From Streptomyces venezuelae (GTDB lineage: Bacteria > Actinomycetota > Actinomycetes > Streptomycetales > Streptomycetaceae): a stretch of 64,000 nucleotides of DNA. Below the pieces are notes generated by a model. It saw only the letters and a program-made list of their open reading frames with translations. It was not told where the DNA came from and made no database searches. Below are positions 31,257 through 41,846 of the stretch, one piece after another. The DNA lies in NCBI RefSeq assembly GCF_008642355.1, contig NZ_CP029193.1:2566001-2630000 (forward strand), in the 5' to 3' direction. Each line of letters opens with the position of its first letter. Positions within the stretch are counted from its first letter, which is position 1. Both the position numbers and the translations under genes were made by a program.

Positions 31257-31841
31257 ATGAGTGCAGAGGCCACCACCGACAACCGCGCGAGCATCCTCCT
31301 GGTCGATGACATGGAGGACAACCTGATGGCGCTGGAAGCCGTCCTCGGATCACTGAACGAGCCCCTGGTGCGGGCTCGTTCGGGCGAGGAGGCGATGAAG
31401 GCGATTTTGCGGCAACGATTCGCCGTGATCCTCCTGGACGTCCGCATGCCCGGCATGGACGGCTTCGAGACGGCATCGAACATCAAACGGCTCGACCAGA
31501 CCAAGGACGTGCCCATCATCTTCCTGACGGGCACCGACAACGACTCCGGCTACGCCTTCCGCGGCTACGCGACGGGAGCGGCGGACTACCTCACCAAGCC
31601 CTTCGACCCGTGGGTGCTGCGCGCCAAGGTCACCGTCTTCCTCGAACTGCACCGCAAGAACAGGCAGCTGGAACGGATACTGGCCCGCGAGCAGCGCCAG
31701 TTCGACGAGCTCGCCGCCCGTCTCTCGGCGATCGAGACCCACATGGCCGCGAGCAGCCTGAAGGACGTCCTCGAACTGCGCCGCCACGTGACGCACATGG
31801 AGGAACTGGTGCAGGAGATGCGCCGCGGCCGGGGCGTCTAG
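31257..31841 (+). CDS. Response regulator without DNA-binding domain, OsaB-like
   Basis: About 194 residues. The receiver domain (about 12-130) has ILLVDDMEDNLMALEAVL, phospho-acceptor Asp in VILLDVRMPGMDGFETA, FLTGTDND and the KPF Lys. A coiled-coil tail follows (about 135-190; HRKNRQLERILAREQRQFDE, VLELRRHVTHMEELVQEM), with no HTH. This matches the OsaB pattern: a receiver acting by protein contact. A GAGG at 31243-31246 lies 10 bases before this ATG and 4 before an in-frame GTG at 31251; I prefer the ATG. Almost certainly co-transcribed with the hybrid kinase. Confidence 0.9.
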   Translation: MSAEATTDNRASILLVDDMEDNLMALEAVLGSLNEPLVRARSGEEAMKAILRQRFAVILLDVRMPGMDGFETASNIKRLDQTKDVPIIFLTGTDNDSGYAFRGYATGAADYLTKPFDPWVLRAKVTVFLELHRKNRQLERILAREQRQFDELAARLSAIETHMAASSLKDVLELRRHVTHMEELVQEMRRGRGV

Positions 31842-31847
31842 ACGGCA

Positions 31848-31865
31848 GCCCCGGCCGCGCGGGGC
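31848..31865. terminator. Hairpin after the response regulator
   Basis: GCCCCG, 6-base loop, CGGGGC, immediately after the stop at 31841 and before the end of the convergent acyl-CoA ligase gene. A second CCCGG/CCGGG stem follows at about 31871-31884. Confidence 0.45.
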
Positions 31866-31901
31866 AGGCTCCCGGACCCCGGGGCCATGCCCTGCGGTCG
31901 C

Positions 31902-33791
31902 TCAGGCCTCGCGCGACCCCGCGTACATCTCCTCGATCAGGTGCTTGTACTCGCGCTCGACCACCGGGCGCTTCAGCTTCAGGCTGGGCGTCAGTTCGCC
32001 GTGTTCGACGTCCAGGTCGCGCGGCAGCAGCCGGAACTTCTTGATGGTCTGCCAGCGCTGCAGGCCTTCGTTGAGCTCGCGCACGTAACCGTCGATGAGC
32101 TCGACCGTCGCGGGCGCGGCGCACACCTCCGCGTAGGACTTGCCCTCCTGCCCGTTCTCCTTGGCCCACTGCAGGATCGCGGGCTCGTCGAGGGAGATGA
32201 GGGCGGTGCAGAAGTTCCGGTCGGCGCCGTGCACGAGGATGTTGGAGACGTAGGGACAGACCGCCTTGAACTGGCCCTCGACCTCGGCGGGCGCGATGTA
32301 CTTGCCGCCGGAGGTTTTGATCAGGTCCTTCTTGCGGTCCGTGATCCGCAGGTAGCCGTCGACGGACAGCTCGCCGATGTCCCCGGTGTGGAACCAGCCG
32401 TCGGACTCCAGGACCTCGGCCGTCTTCTCCGGGAGGCCGTGGTAGCCCTCCATGATGCCGGGGCCGCGCAGCAGGATCTCGCCGTCGTCGGCGATGCGCA
32501 CCTCGGTGCCGGGCAGCGGCTTGCCGACGGTGCCGGTGCGGTAGGCCTCGCCGGGGTTCACGAAGGAAGCGGCGGAGGACTCGGTGAGGCCGTACCCCTC
32601 GAGGATGTGGATGCCGGCGCCCGCGAAGAAGTAGCCGATCTCGGGGGCGAGCGCGGCGGAGCCGGAGACGGCGGCGCGCAGCCTGCCGCCGAAGGCCTCG
32701 CGCAGCTTGGAGTAGACGAGGGCGTCGGCCGTCTTGTGCTTGGCGCGCAGCCCGAACGGCACGGACGCGGTGCCGGTCCTGCGGAAGTTGTCCTGGCTGA
32801 CCTTCGCGTACTCGCGGGAGACCTCCGCGGCCCACTGGAAGATCTTGTACTTGGCCGCGCCGCCGGCCCGTGCCTTGGCCGCGACGCCGTTGTAGACCTT
32901 CTCGAAGATGCGGGGGACGGCCGCCATGTACGTCGGCTGCACCACCGGCAGGTTCTCGATGATCTTGTCGACGCGGCCGTCGACGGCGGTGACGTGGCCC
33001 AGCTCGATCTGCCCGGAGGTCAGCACCTTGCCGAAGACGTGGGCGAGCGGCAGCCACAGGTACTGCACGTCGTCGGGGCCGAGCAGGCCGGTCGCCGCGA
33101 TGGCCTTGGCCATGTACGACCAGTTGTCCTGGGGCAGGCGCACGCCCTTGGGCCTACCGGTGGTGCCGGAGGTGTAGATGATCGTGGCGAGCTGGTCCTT
33201 GGTGATCGCCGCGATGCGCTCCTTGACGAGTCCCGGGTTCTTCTCCAGGTGCGCGGCGCCGCGGGCCTCCAGGTCGGCGAGGGTGAGCACCCATCCGTCG
33301 GGGTCGCCCTCGGCGGGGGCCGCGCCCTCCGGGTCGAGTACGACGACGTGGCGCAGCTCGGGCAGGTCCGCGCGCTTCTCGCGGGCCTTGGCGAGCTGCG
33401 CGGCGTCCTCGGCGATCAGCACACGGCTGCCGGAGTCGGCCAGGATGTACGCCGACTCCTCGGCGTTGGTCTGCGGGTACACGGTCGTGGTGGCCGCGCC
33501 TGCGCACATGATGGCGAGGTCGCAGAGGATCCACTCGACGCGCGTCGAGGAGGCGAGGGCGACGCGGTCCTCGGCCCGCAGGCCGAGCTCGACGAGGCCC
33601 GCCGCGATGGCGTCGACGCGCTCGGCGGCCTGCGCCCAGCTGAGGGACTTCCATTCGTCGGGGCCCTCGCCCGACGCCGCCGGGACGGGATAGCGGTAGG
33701 CCTCGGCATCCGGGGTGGCCGCCACGCGCTCCAGGAAGAGATGCGCCACGGACGGCGGACGGTTCTCGATCAAGGTCTGTGTGTCGCTCAC
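31902..33791 (-). CDS. Long-chain fatty acid-CoA ligase (FadD-type)
   Basis: 629 residues from GTG 33789-33791, chosen because GGAGG lies 7 bases before it and MSDTQTLIENRPPSVAHLFL is the standard N-terminus; a GTG at 33809 would add 6 residues. AMP-binding motifs: ATIIYTSGTTGRPKGVRLPQ (P-loop), LPLAHVFGKVL, HILEGYGLTESSAASFVNPG, SDGWFHTGDIGELSVDGYLR and ITDRKKDLIKTSGGKYIAP. It activates fatty acids to acyl-CoA with ATP for beta-oxidation or lipid synthesis. Transcribed alone, behind a terminator from lepA and a candidate palindromic operator. Confidence 0.93.
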   Translation of the reverse strand: MSDTQTLIENRPPSVAHLFLERVAATPDAEAYRYPVPAASGEGPDEWKSLSWAQAAERVDAIAAGLVELGLRAEDRVALASSTRVEWILCDLAIMCAGAATTTVYPQTNAEESAYILADSGSRVLIAEDAAQLAKAREKRADLPELRHVVVLDPEGAAPAEGDPDGWVLTLADLEARGAAHLEKNPGLVKERIAAITKDQLATIIYTSGTTGRPKGVRLPQDNWSYMAKAIAATGLLGPDDVQYLWLPLAHVFGKVLTSGQIELGHVTAVDGRVDKIIENLPVVQPTYMAAVPRIFEKVYNGVAAKARAGGAAKYKIFQWAAEVSREYAKVSQDNFRRTGTASVPFGLRAKHKTADALVYSKLREAFGGRLRAAVSGSAALAPEIGYFFAGAGIHILEGYGLTESSAASFVNPGEAYRTGTVGKPLPGTEVRIADDGEILLRGPGIMEGYHGLPEKTAEVLESDGWFHTGDIGELSVDGYLRITDRKKDLIKTSGGKYIAPAEVEGQFKAVCPYVSNILVHGADRNFCTALISLDEPAILQWAKENGQEGKSYAEVCAAPATVELIDGYVRELNEGLQRWQTIKKFRLLPRDLDVEHGELTPSLKLKRPVVEREYKHLIEEMYAGSREA

Positions 33792-33864
33792 GACATCCTC
33801 CGGGCCCACGTCAGTGCGGCGAACTGGCTGGCGGCTGCTTCTTACATCCCTCAGGGCTACTTGT

Positions 33865-33879
33865 TTAACTTGCGAGTAA
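33865..33879. promoter_or_regulatory. Candidate operator upstream of the acyl-CoA ligase
   Basis: TTAACTTGCGAGTAA, a nearly perfect palindrome about ACTYGCRAGT, 74 bases before the start codon in an otherwise GC-rich region. A related half (ACTCGTAGGT versus ACTCGCAAGT on the minus strand) lies 10 bases further upstream. A TetR/FadR-type site is plausible but unproven. Confidence 0.4.
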
Positions 33880-33990
33880 CCTACGAGTGGTGATCAGGGT
33901 AGAGCGCCGACGCCCGGTGCGTAAGGGGCATCTGCCTGTCACTTCCTACAGACACCCAAACGGAACGGGCAGGCCCGCCGCAACGCGCCG

Positions 33991-34020
33991 CGGGCCCGGT
34001 GCGTGTGCGCACCGGGCCCG
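33991..34020. terminator. lepA terminator
   Basis: Perfect 13-base arms CGGGCCCGGTGCG and CGCACCGGGCCCG with a 4-base TGTG loop, 31 bases after the lepA stop, with a second GC stem between. Separates lepA from the fadD promoter region. Confidence 0.85.
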
Positions 34021-34051
34021 CGGGGCGGCGGCGGACCCGCCGCCGGGGCAT

Positions 34052-35923
<1,872 letters not shown>

Positions 35924-36012
35924 GCAGGGTCCTGTCTCTTGAGGCGCCTGTCGCCTCGGGTCGGATCTATACGTAGGTTCCATCGTCCCATGGGTGGGCC
36001 ACTGCGCTCGGT

Positions 36013-36042
36013 TTGGGCCGGTAGGAGGGCGGCTGGTACCGT
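36013..36042 (+). promoter_or_regulatory. rpsT promoter
   Basis: -35 TTGGGC (36013-36018), 18-base spacer, -10 TACCGT (36037-36042). It gives a transcript leader of about 90 bases before rpsT, long enough to carry autoregulatory structure. Confidence 0.6.
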
Positions 36043-36141
36043 GGACAGCTGTGTCTCGTAGCCCTCTCAAGCGTCGAGACGCGTGTCATAACACTCATCT
36101 GCAGTCACCTCTGCAGTACCTGAACCTGAAAAGGCTCTTTC

Positions 36142-36402
36142 GTGGCGAACATCAAGTCCCAGATCAAGCGGATCAAGACCAACGAGAAGGCGCGTCAGCG
36201 CAACAAGGCGGTCAAGTCTTCGCTGAAGACCGCGATCCGCAAGGCCCGCGAGGCCGTTGCCGCCGGTGACACCCAGAAGGCCGCCGAGCTCACGCGTGAG
36301 GCCACGCGTCAGCTGGACAAGGCCGTCTCCAAGGGCGTCATCCACAAGAACCAGGCCGCCAACAAGAAGTCGGCGCTTGCTTCGAAGGCCGCGTCCCTCT
36401 AA
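36142..36402 (+). CDS. rpsT: 30S ribosomal protein S20
   Basis: 86 residues, very basic: [20 protein letters not shown], then [39 protein letters not shown] and [17 protein letters not shown] full-length S20, a primary 16S rRNA-binding protein. GTG start with AAGG 9 bases upstream. Divergent from lepA and followed by two hairpins. Codon use is strongly biased as expected for a ribosomal protein. Confidence 0.98.
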   Translation: MANIKSQIKRIKTNEKARQRNKAVKSSLKTAIRKAREAVAAGDTQKAAELTREATRQLDKAVSKGVIHKNQAANKKSALASKAASL

Positions 36403-36417
36403 GGACTGACGTCCTCG

Positions 36418-36435
36418 GCCCCGGCTCGCCGGGGC
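36418..36435 (+). terminator. Hairpin directly after rpsT
   Basis: GCCCCGG, CTCG loop, CCGGGGC, 16 bases after the rpsT stop codon; no U-run. Confidence 0.5.
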
Positions 36436-36518
36436 GCTGATCAATCCTTCCCGCGAGGGTAATTCGAGCCCTCTACCTCGAATCGCGGACAGACCACGCA
36501 GTACGCCACGCTGCGACG

Positions 36519-36545
36519 ATGCCCCCGGACCCACTCCGGGGGCAT
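36519..36545. terminator. Strong rpsT/holA-side terminator
   Basis: ATGCCCCCGGA, CCCAC loop, TCCGGGGGCAT: perfect 11-base arms followed by TGCTGT. It lies in the 342-base gap between rpsT and the end of holA and can serve both convergent transcripts. Confidence 0.8.
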
Positions 36546-36605
36546 TGCTGTGTCCGGGGGCGGTGCTGGAATTCGGGCGGGGCTTCAGGGCGGGGCGGGC
36601 GGTGC

Positions 36606-36651
36606 GCTGAGGGCAGGGGTGCTCTGTCGCTGAGGGCAGGGGTGCTCTGTC
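36606..36651. repeat. Two perfect 23-base tandem repeats
   Basis: Two identical copies of a 23-base unit (36606-36628, 36629-36651) that begins GCTGAGGGCAGGGG. They abut the dispersed intergenic repeat at 36652. Confidence 0.9.
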
Positions 36652-36700
36652 AGGGGCGCGGGGAACTGCGCGACCAGCCACGACGCACGCCGCAGACGAA
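36652..36700. repeat. Dispersed Streptomyces intergenic repeat, copy 2
   Basis: AGGGGCGCGGGGAACTGCGC then GACCAGCCACGACGCAC. Same family as the inverted copy at 19660-19725. It lies between rpsT and holA 3' ends. No coding potential seen. Confidence 0.65.
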
Positions 36701-36744
36701 ATGCACACGAGCCCCGCAGACGGTGGGCCCACGGCCGGTAGCCG

Positions 36745-37731
36745 CTAGGCGCGACGTGAACGCGCCGCACGGGCGATCGCGACGACGGCCTTCTCCAGCG
36801 CGTACTCGGGGTCGTCACCGCCCCCCTTGACGCCCGCGTCGGCCGCGGCGATCGCCGTGAGCGCCGCGGCCACCCCGTCCGGGGTCCAGCCCCGCATCTG
36901 CTGGCGCACGCGGTCGATCTTCCACGGCGGCATGCCCAGCTCGCGGGCGAGATCGGCGGGGCGCCCCCCGCGCGCGGAGGAGAGCTTGCCGATCGCGCGG
37001 ACGCCCTGTGCGAGAGCGCTGGTGATCATGACGGGGGCGACGCCGGTCGCCAGGGACCAGCGCAACGCTTCGAGCGCCTCGGCCGCCCGGCCTTCCACGG
37101 CCCGGTCGGCCACCGTGAAGCTGGAGGCCTCCGCGCGGCCCGTGTAGTACCGTCCCACGACCTCTTCGTCGATCGTGCCCTCGACGTCCGCCGCCAGCTG
37201 GGACACCGCGGAAGCGAGCTCGCGCAGGTCGCTGCCGATCGCGTCGACGAGCGCCTGGCAGGCCTCCGGGGTCGCCGAGCGGCCCGTCGCACGGAACTCC
37301 GCGCGCACGAACGACAGCCGGTCCGCGGGCTTGGTCATCTTGGGGCACGCGACCTCGCGCGCGCCCGCCTTGCGCGCGGCGTCGAGCAGCCCCTTGCCCT
37401 TGGCGCCGCCCGCGTGCAGCAGGACGAGGGTGATCTCCTCGACCGGCGACCCCAGATACGCCTTCACGTCCTTGACCGTGTCGGCCGACAGATCCTGCGC
37501 GTTCCGCACGACGACGACCTTGCGCTCGGCGAAGAGCGACGGGCTCGTCAGCTCGGCGAGCGTGCCGGGCTGCAGCTGGTCGGGGGTGAGGTCGCGCACG
37601 TCCGTGTCCGCGTCGGCGGCGCGGGCGGCGGCGACCACCTGCTGCACGGCGCGGTCGAGGAGGAGGTCCTCCTGCCCCACGGCGAGCGTGAGCGGAGCGA
37701 GCGGATCGTCGTGTGCTGTCTTCCTGGCCAT
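36745..37731 (-). CDS. holA: DNA polymerase III subunit delta
   Basis: 328 residues from the ATG at 37729-37731 (MARKTAHDDPLAPLTLAVGQ). Family features: VGQEDLLLDRAVQQVVAAAR, ELTSPSLFAERKVVVVRNAQ, LVLLHAGGAKGKGLLDAARK, then the helical domain III (FTVADRAVEGRAAEALEALR, WSLATGVAPVMITSALAQGV). It opens the beta clamp within the clamp loader. It keeps company with lepA, rpsT and comEC/comEA, the classical neighbourhood. Longer in-frame extensions upstream have no ribosome site. Confidence 0.95.
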   Translation of the reverse strand: MARKTAHDDPLAPLTLAVGQEDLLLDRAVQQVVAAARAADADTDVRDLTPDQLQPGTLAELTSPSLFAERKVVVVRNAQDLSADTVKDVKAYLGSPVEEITLVLLHAGGAKGKGLLDAARKAGAREVACPKMTKPADRLSFVRAEFRATGRSATPEACQALVDAIGSDLRELASAVSQLAADVEGTIDEEVVGRYYTGRAEASSFTVADRAVEGRAAEALEALRWSLATGVAPVMITSALAQGVRAIGKLSSARGGRPADLARELGMPPWKIDRVRQQMRGWTPDGVAAALTAIAAADAGVKGGGDDPEYALEKAVVAIARAARSRRA

Positions 37732-37875
37732 CGCGGTCAAGCATCCCACGCGCCACTGACAGCCCGTCCCGTACGGCCCTGAGGCCGGACCCCGCCCGGG
37801 GTCCGCCCCTGAGGTGCGGCCCTGAGGTGCGGCCCTACGGCCTTGAGGTCTCGTCCGGTGTCGGAGAATGGTCGG

Positions 37876-38121
37876 GTGAGCGACGTACGACATGTCCTGG
37901 TGCTGCCCGACCGCGATGCCGCGGAGGTGGTCGCCGAAGAGCTCCCCGACCGTTTCGGCGTGGCCGAGGAGCCGCAGCTGGTCCGCGACGCCCTGGCGGG
38001 CGAGGACGACGCCGAGGACGCCCAGTGGCTGGTCGTGGTCGAGGACCCCGACGCCCGCCTCGACCCGTCGGCGCTCGACGAACTGGCCGCGGAACACGAG
38101 GGCTGGCTGGAGGCCCCGTAG
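37876..38121 (+). CDS. Small acidic conserved hypothetical protein
   Basis: 81 residues: MSDVRHVLVLPDRDAAEVVA, EELPDRFGVAEEPQLVRDAL, then AGEDDAEDAQWLVVVEDPDA. Very acidic with alternating hydrophobic strands, suggesting a small alpha/beta fold. GTG at 37876 with GGAG 9 bases upstream decides the start. Divergent from holA and convergent with the YceI gene. I recognise it as a conserved Streptomyces protein of this locus but know of no function. Confidence 0.75.
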   Translation: MSDVRHVLVLPDRDAAEVVAEELPDRFGVAEEPQLVRDALAGEDDAEDAQWLVVVEDPDARLDPSALDELAAEHEGWLEAP

Positions 38122-38151
38122 CGACCGGAGGCCGGCTCCCGTGGCGAACGG

Positions 38152-39057
38152 TCAGCCGCCCTGCGGACCGCTCTTCGGTATGACCTGGATGTCGAGGTCG
38201 ATGGTGATGCTGTGCCCGACGGCGGCGATCCCACGGGCCAGCATCGTCTGCCAGGTGATCGTGAAGTCGTCCCGGTGCAGTTCGGTGGTGGCGCGGCAGG
38301 CGACGCGGGTCTCGCCCTCAAGGCCCTTGCCGACCCCGAGGTACTCCGTGTCGAGCGTGACCGTCCGCGTCACACCGTGCAGCGTCAGGCCGCCGGATAT
38401 CGCCCAGCGGCTGCCGCCCTTGTGGACGAAGCGGTCGCTGTAGAACTCCATCGTCGGGAACCGCCCCACGTCGAGGAAGTCACCGGAGCGCAGGTGGTCG
38501 TCGCGCATCTGGACCGCCGTGTCGATGGACGCGGCGTCGATCACGACGTGCATCGCGGAGTCCTCCATCCGCTCCCCGATCCGGATCGCACCCGCGAAGC
38601 TGTTGAACCGGCCACGGATCCGGGCCAGACCGATGTGCCGCGCGGTGAAGCAGACCGACGAGTGCAGCGGGTCGACCTCCCAGTCGCCGGGCTCGGGGAG
38701 CGTCGGGGGCGCGGCGACCTGGAGCGTGACGTCGCCGAGCGAGGCGTGCGCGTCCTCCGCCACCGTGGCGCTCGCCCGATACGGAGTGAACCCCTCCGCC
38801 GAGACCGCGAGACGGTAGTCCCCCGCCGGAACAGCGGTGACGAACGACCCGAAGGGGTCGGTGCCCCCACCGACGACCTTGCGCCCCATGGCATCACTGA
38901 CGACGAACTCCGCGTTCCGCACGGGCTCGCTCACCGGGTCGAGCACCCGGCAGCTGAGCACCCCCGCACTCGACGGGACCGTGAGCGCCGACAAGGCCCC
39001 CACCCGTCCGGTCCGATTCGTACGGTTTCCCAGCCAGCGGCCGAACACGCGCGACAC
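38152..39057 (-). CDS. YceI family protein with N-terminal carboxypeptidase-regulatory-like domain
   Basis: 301 residues. A Big/CarboxypepD_reg-like beta domain at about 30-105 (GVLSCRVLDPVSEPVRNAEF, PAGDYRLAVSAEGFTPYRAS) precedes the YceI lipocalin-like barrel at about 120-295 (WEVDPLHSSVCFTARHIGLA, RIRGRFNSFAGAIRIG, LRSGDFLDVGRFPTMEF, GGLTLHGVTRTVTLDTEYLG, ITIDLDIQVIPK). YceI proteins bind isoprenoid lipids. Most family members are secreted and short; here there is no signal peptide and the protein is nearly double length because of the fused domain. GTG start at 39055-39057. Confidence 0.88.
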   Translation of the reverse strand: MSRVFGRWLGNRTNRTGRVGALSALTVPSSAGVLSCRVLDPVSEPVRNAEFVVSDAMGRKVVGGGTDPFGSFVTAVPAGDYRLAVSAEGFTPYRASATVAEDAHASLGDVTLQVAAPPTLPEPGDWEVDPLHSSVCFTARHIGLARIRGRFNSFAGAIRIGERMEDSAMHVVIDAASIDTAVQMRDDHLRSGDFLDVGRFPTMEFYSDRFVHKGGSRWAISGGLTLHGVTRTVTLDTEYLGVGKGLEGETRVACRATTELHRDDFTITWQTMLARGIAAVGHSITIDLDIQVIPKSGPQGG

Positions 39058-39221
39058 ACCCCCGCCTTACTTGACAACACCTGCAAACTGCAACGAAAGG
39101 GCATTCGATCACCGTTGCGGCTTTCGATGCAACACGGACCCAGATCACGGGAATGCTGCCGATGCGCCGCGAAGTGTCGCGACTGGCCCGAATTGGCCAC
39201 GACGGGCGTGGGAGGAGACGC

Positions 39222-41846
39222 TCACGGCGGGCGCGTGACCACTTCGAGCCTGGGCGCACCCCGGGACCCCACCCCCGCCCGGGACCCCGTCCCCGCCCGG
39301 GGCTCCGTCCCCTCCCCCATCACCGCGACCGCCCCATCCGTGTCCGTGCGCAGCACCTGCGCTCCCCCGGCCCGCAGCGCCGCCAGGGTGAGGGGCGACG
39401 GATGGCCGTACGAGTTGTCCGCACCGCACGAGATCAGTGCCAGCCTCGGCGCCGCCCTGCGCAGCAGGCCCGGGTCCTGGTGGGCCGAGCCGTGGTGAGC
39501 GACTTTCAGCACGTCCACGGAGCCGAGCGACGCCGCGGCCGGGCTCCGCAACAACGCCCTCTGCGCGGGCGGTTCCAAGTCGCCGAGAAGCAGCATCGTC
39601 AGCCCACCCGTCCGCACGAGCAGCGTCACGCTCGCGTCGTTCGGCCCCTCGGGTCTCGGCACCGGCCCCGCCGGAGGCCACAGCACCTGCCAGTCCAGAG
39701 GCCCGGCCCTGCGCCGCTCCCCCGCCACGGCCGACACCACCGGAACCCGCGCGACTGCCGCCTGCCTCCGCACGAAGTCGGCCTGCTCCGGCGGCTCCCG
39801 GAACCCCGTCGTCTGGATCTCCCCCACCTCGCGTCCCCGCAGCACCCCGGGCAGCCCCGCCACATGGTCCGCGTGGAAGTGCGTGAGCAGGACGAGCGGC
39901 ACCCGTGTGATCCCGAGCGAGCGCAGGCACCGGTCCGCCGACAGCGGGTCGGGCCCCGCGTCGACCACCACCCCCGCGCCGTCCCCCGCCGCGAGCACCG
40001 TCGCGTCCCCCTGCCCGACGTCGCACATCACAAGCCGCCACCCCGGCGGCGGCCACCCCGTGATCACCCGCGTGACGGGCGGGGGCTGGACGACCACCAG
40101 GAAGAACAGGGCGGCACAGGCCGCGACCACCCAGGGATGCCGCACGATCCGGCGCCCCAGCAGGACGAGGACCACGGTGACCACCGCGAGCACGAGCCCC
40201 CCGCGCCAGCCGCCCGGCCAGTCGACACCGTTCCCCGGCAGCGCCGCCCCCGTGCGAGCGATACCCGCGATCCACTCCGTCGGCCAACTCGCGCCCCACG
40301 CGAGCGCCTTCGCAACGGGCATCGCGACCGGCGCCACCGCCAGCGCCGCGAACCCGAGCACCGTGGCAGGCGCGACGGCGAACTCGGCGAGGAGATTGCA
40401 CGGCACCGCGACCAGACTCACCCGCGCCGCGAGGACGGCGACGACGGGTGCGCAGACCGCCTGAGCCGCGGCCGCGGCGGCCAGCGCGTCGGCCAACCTC
40501 GCCGGCACCCCTCTGCCGCGCAACGCCGCGCCCCAGCGCGGCGCGAGGGTGAGCAGGGCACCGGTGGCCAGGACAGAGAGCAGGAATCCGGGGCTCCGGG
40601 CCAGCCACGGGTCGTACAGGACCAGCACCAGCACCGCCGTCGCCAGCGCCGGAACGAGCGACCGGCGCCGTCCCGTGACGATGGCGAGCAACGCGATCAG
40701 CCCGCAGGCCGCGGCCCGCAACACGCTCGGGTCCGGTCGGCAGACAATGACGAACCCGATGGTCAGCACCCCGCCGAGCGCCGCGGTCGTGCGCAACGGG
40801 ATGCCCAGCCTCGGCGCGAGACCGCGCCGCTCGGCCCGCTGGGCGAGACCCGGCGGCCCGATGAGCAGGACGAGGACGATCGTCAGGTTCGCCCCGCTCA
40901 CAGCGAGCAGATGCGTGAGATCGGTCGCCCGGAACGCCTGGTCCAGCTCGGCCGGCACCCGTGAGGTGTCCCCGACGACGAGCCCGGGGAGCAACGCACG
41001 GGCATCGGCCGGCAGGCCGTCCGTTGCCTCCCGCAATCCGCCCCTCAGCTTTCCGGCCACCTGCTGCGCCCCGGAAGGCGCCCCCACGATCCGGGGCGCC
41101 CGCTCCCCGTCCACCCGCAGCACAGCGGCGGCCCGGCCCCCGTCCGACATCGGCGGCGCCAACCGCCCCTTCACCCGTACGCGCGTCGACGGCAGAAGGG
41201 CGGTCCAGGAGGGAGTGGGGGTAGTGAGGTGGGCCACATCCTGGTCGGAGGCGGCGGGCGCGGCGGAGGCAGGCCCGTCGGCCTCCCTTCGCACCACCAC
41301 CAAGACCGGGGTGCGGGTCCCGGTCGATGTGCCGTCCGCCTGTAGGACTTGAAGGACTTCCGCGTCCAGAAGCACGGCCGGCGGCATGGCGTGTGCGCCG
41401 GCCACGCGGGGACGGGTGCGCCGAGGATCGGACGTGACCCTCAACTCCGCTTCCACGTGAGCGTATTCGCCTGCCAACGCCGGTACCGGCCCGCGCCTCA
41501 GGTCCGCCCCGTGCAGCGCCGCCGAGGCCGCCGCCCCAGCGGCGCACAGCAGAGCCGCGGCGGCTGTGAAGCGGCCCCACCGTCTCGGTCCGCCGGGCCC
41601 TGTCCGAGCGGGTCCGCCACCTCCGGCACCCCGAGCCGTCCATGTCACCAACAGGACTCCGGCCGCCAGTACGCCGACCGCCACCGTGGTGATCGCCCAG
41701 CGCGGTGGGGCGTCCAGCATCAGGGCCGCAGAACCCCACGCCGCCAGCGCGGGCGGCACGAGCCGCAGGTCCGCCGGGCCCTCCTGCCGGGGATGCGAGG
41801 CGCCGAGGCGGTGGCCCGACGCGAGGTGAACCGCCGGGCGCGTCAT
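39222..41846 (-). CDS. comEC: ComEC/Rec2-type DNA-uptake channel protein
   Basis: 874 residues. N-terminal DUF4131 region, then the Competence domain (about 270-540, multiple helices, including FRATDLTHLLAVSGANLTIV), then a C-terminal MBL domain (about 600-860) with THFHADHVAGLPGVLRGR and VAHHGSAHQDPGLLRRAAP. It forms the inner-membrane pore for single-stranded DNA in naturally competent bacteria; its purpose in Streptomyces, where natural competence is not generally shown, is unclear. ATG at 41844-41846 overlaps the comEA stop by 4 bases. Confidence 0.93.
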   Translation of the reverse strand: MTRPAVHLASGHRLGASHPRQEGPADLRLVPPALAAWGSAALMLDAPPRWAITTVAVGVLAAGVLLVTWTARGAGGGGPARTGPGGPRRWGRFTAAAALLCAAGAAASAALHGADLRRGPVPALAGEYAHVEAELRVTSDPRRTRPRVAGAHAMPPAVLLDAEVLQVLQADGTSTGTRTPVLVVVRREADGPASAAPAASDQDVAHLTTPTPSWTALLPSTRVRVKGRLAPPMSDGGRAAAVLRVDGERAPRIVGAPSGAQQVAGKLRGGLREATDGLPADARALLPGLVVGDTSRVPAELDQAFRATDLTHLLAVSGANLTIVLVLLIGPPGLAQRAERRGLAPRLGIPLRTTAALGGVLTIGFVIVCRPDPSVLRAAACGLIALLAIVTGRRRSLVPALATAVLVLVLYDPWLARSPGFLLSVLATGALLTLAPRWGAALRGRGVPARLADALAAAAAAQAVCAPVVAVLAARVSLVAVPCNLLAEFAVAPATVLGFAALAVAPVAMPVAKALAWGASWPTEWIAGIARTGAALPGNGVDWPGGWRGGLVLAVVTVVLVLLGRRIVRHPWVVAACAALFFLVVVQPPPVTRVITGWPPPGWRLVMCDVGQGDATVLAAGDGAGVVVDAGPDPLSADRCLRSLGITRVPLVLLTHFHADHVAGLPGVLRGREVGEIQTTGFREPPEQADFVRRQAAVARVPVVSAVAGERRRAGPLDWQVLWPPAGPVPRPEGPNDASVTLLVRTGGLTMLLLGDLEPPAQRALLRSPAAASLGSVDVLKVAHHGSAHQDPGLLRRAAPRLALISCGADNSYGHPSPLTLAALRAGGAQVLRTDTDGAVAVMGEGTEPRAGTGSRAGVGSRGAPRLEVVTRPP

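Noticed and set aside
35924..36070. Longer lepA reading frame
   Set aside because: Contains the divergent rpsT promoter; LepA homologues start at about MPATPKNV.
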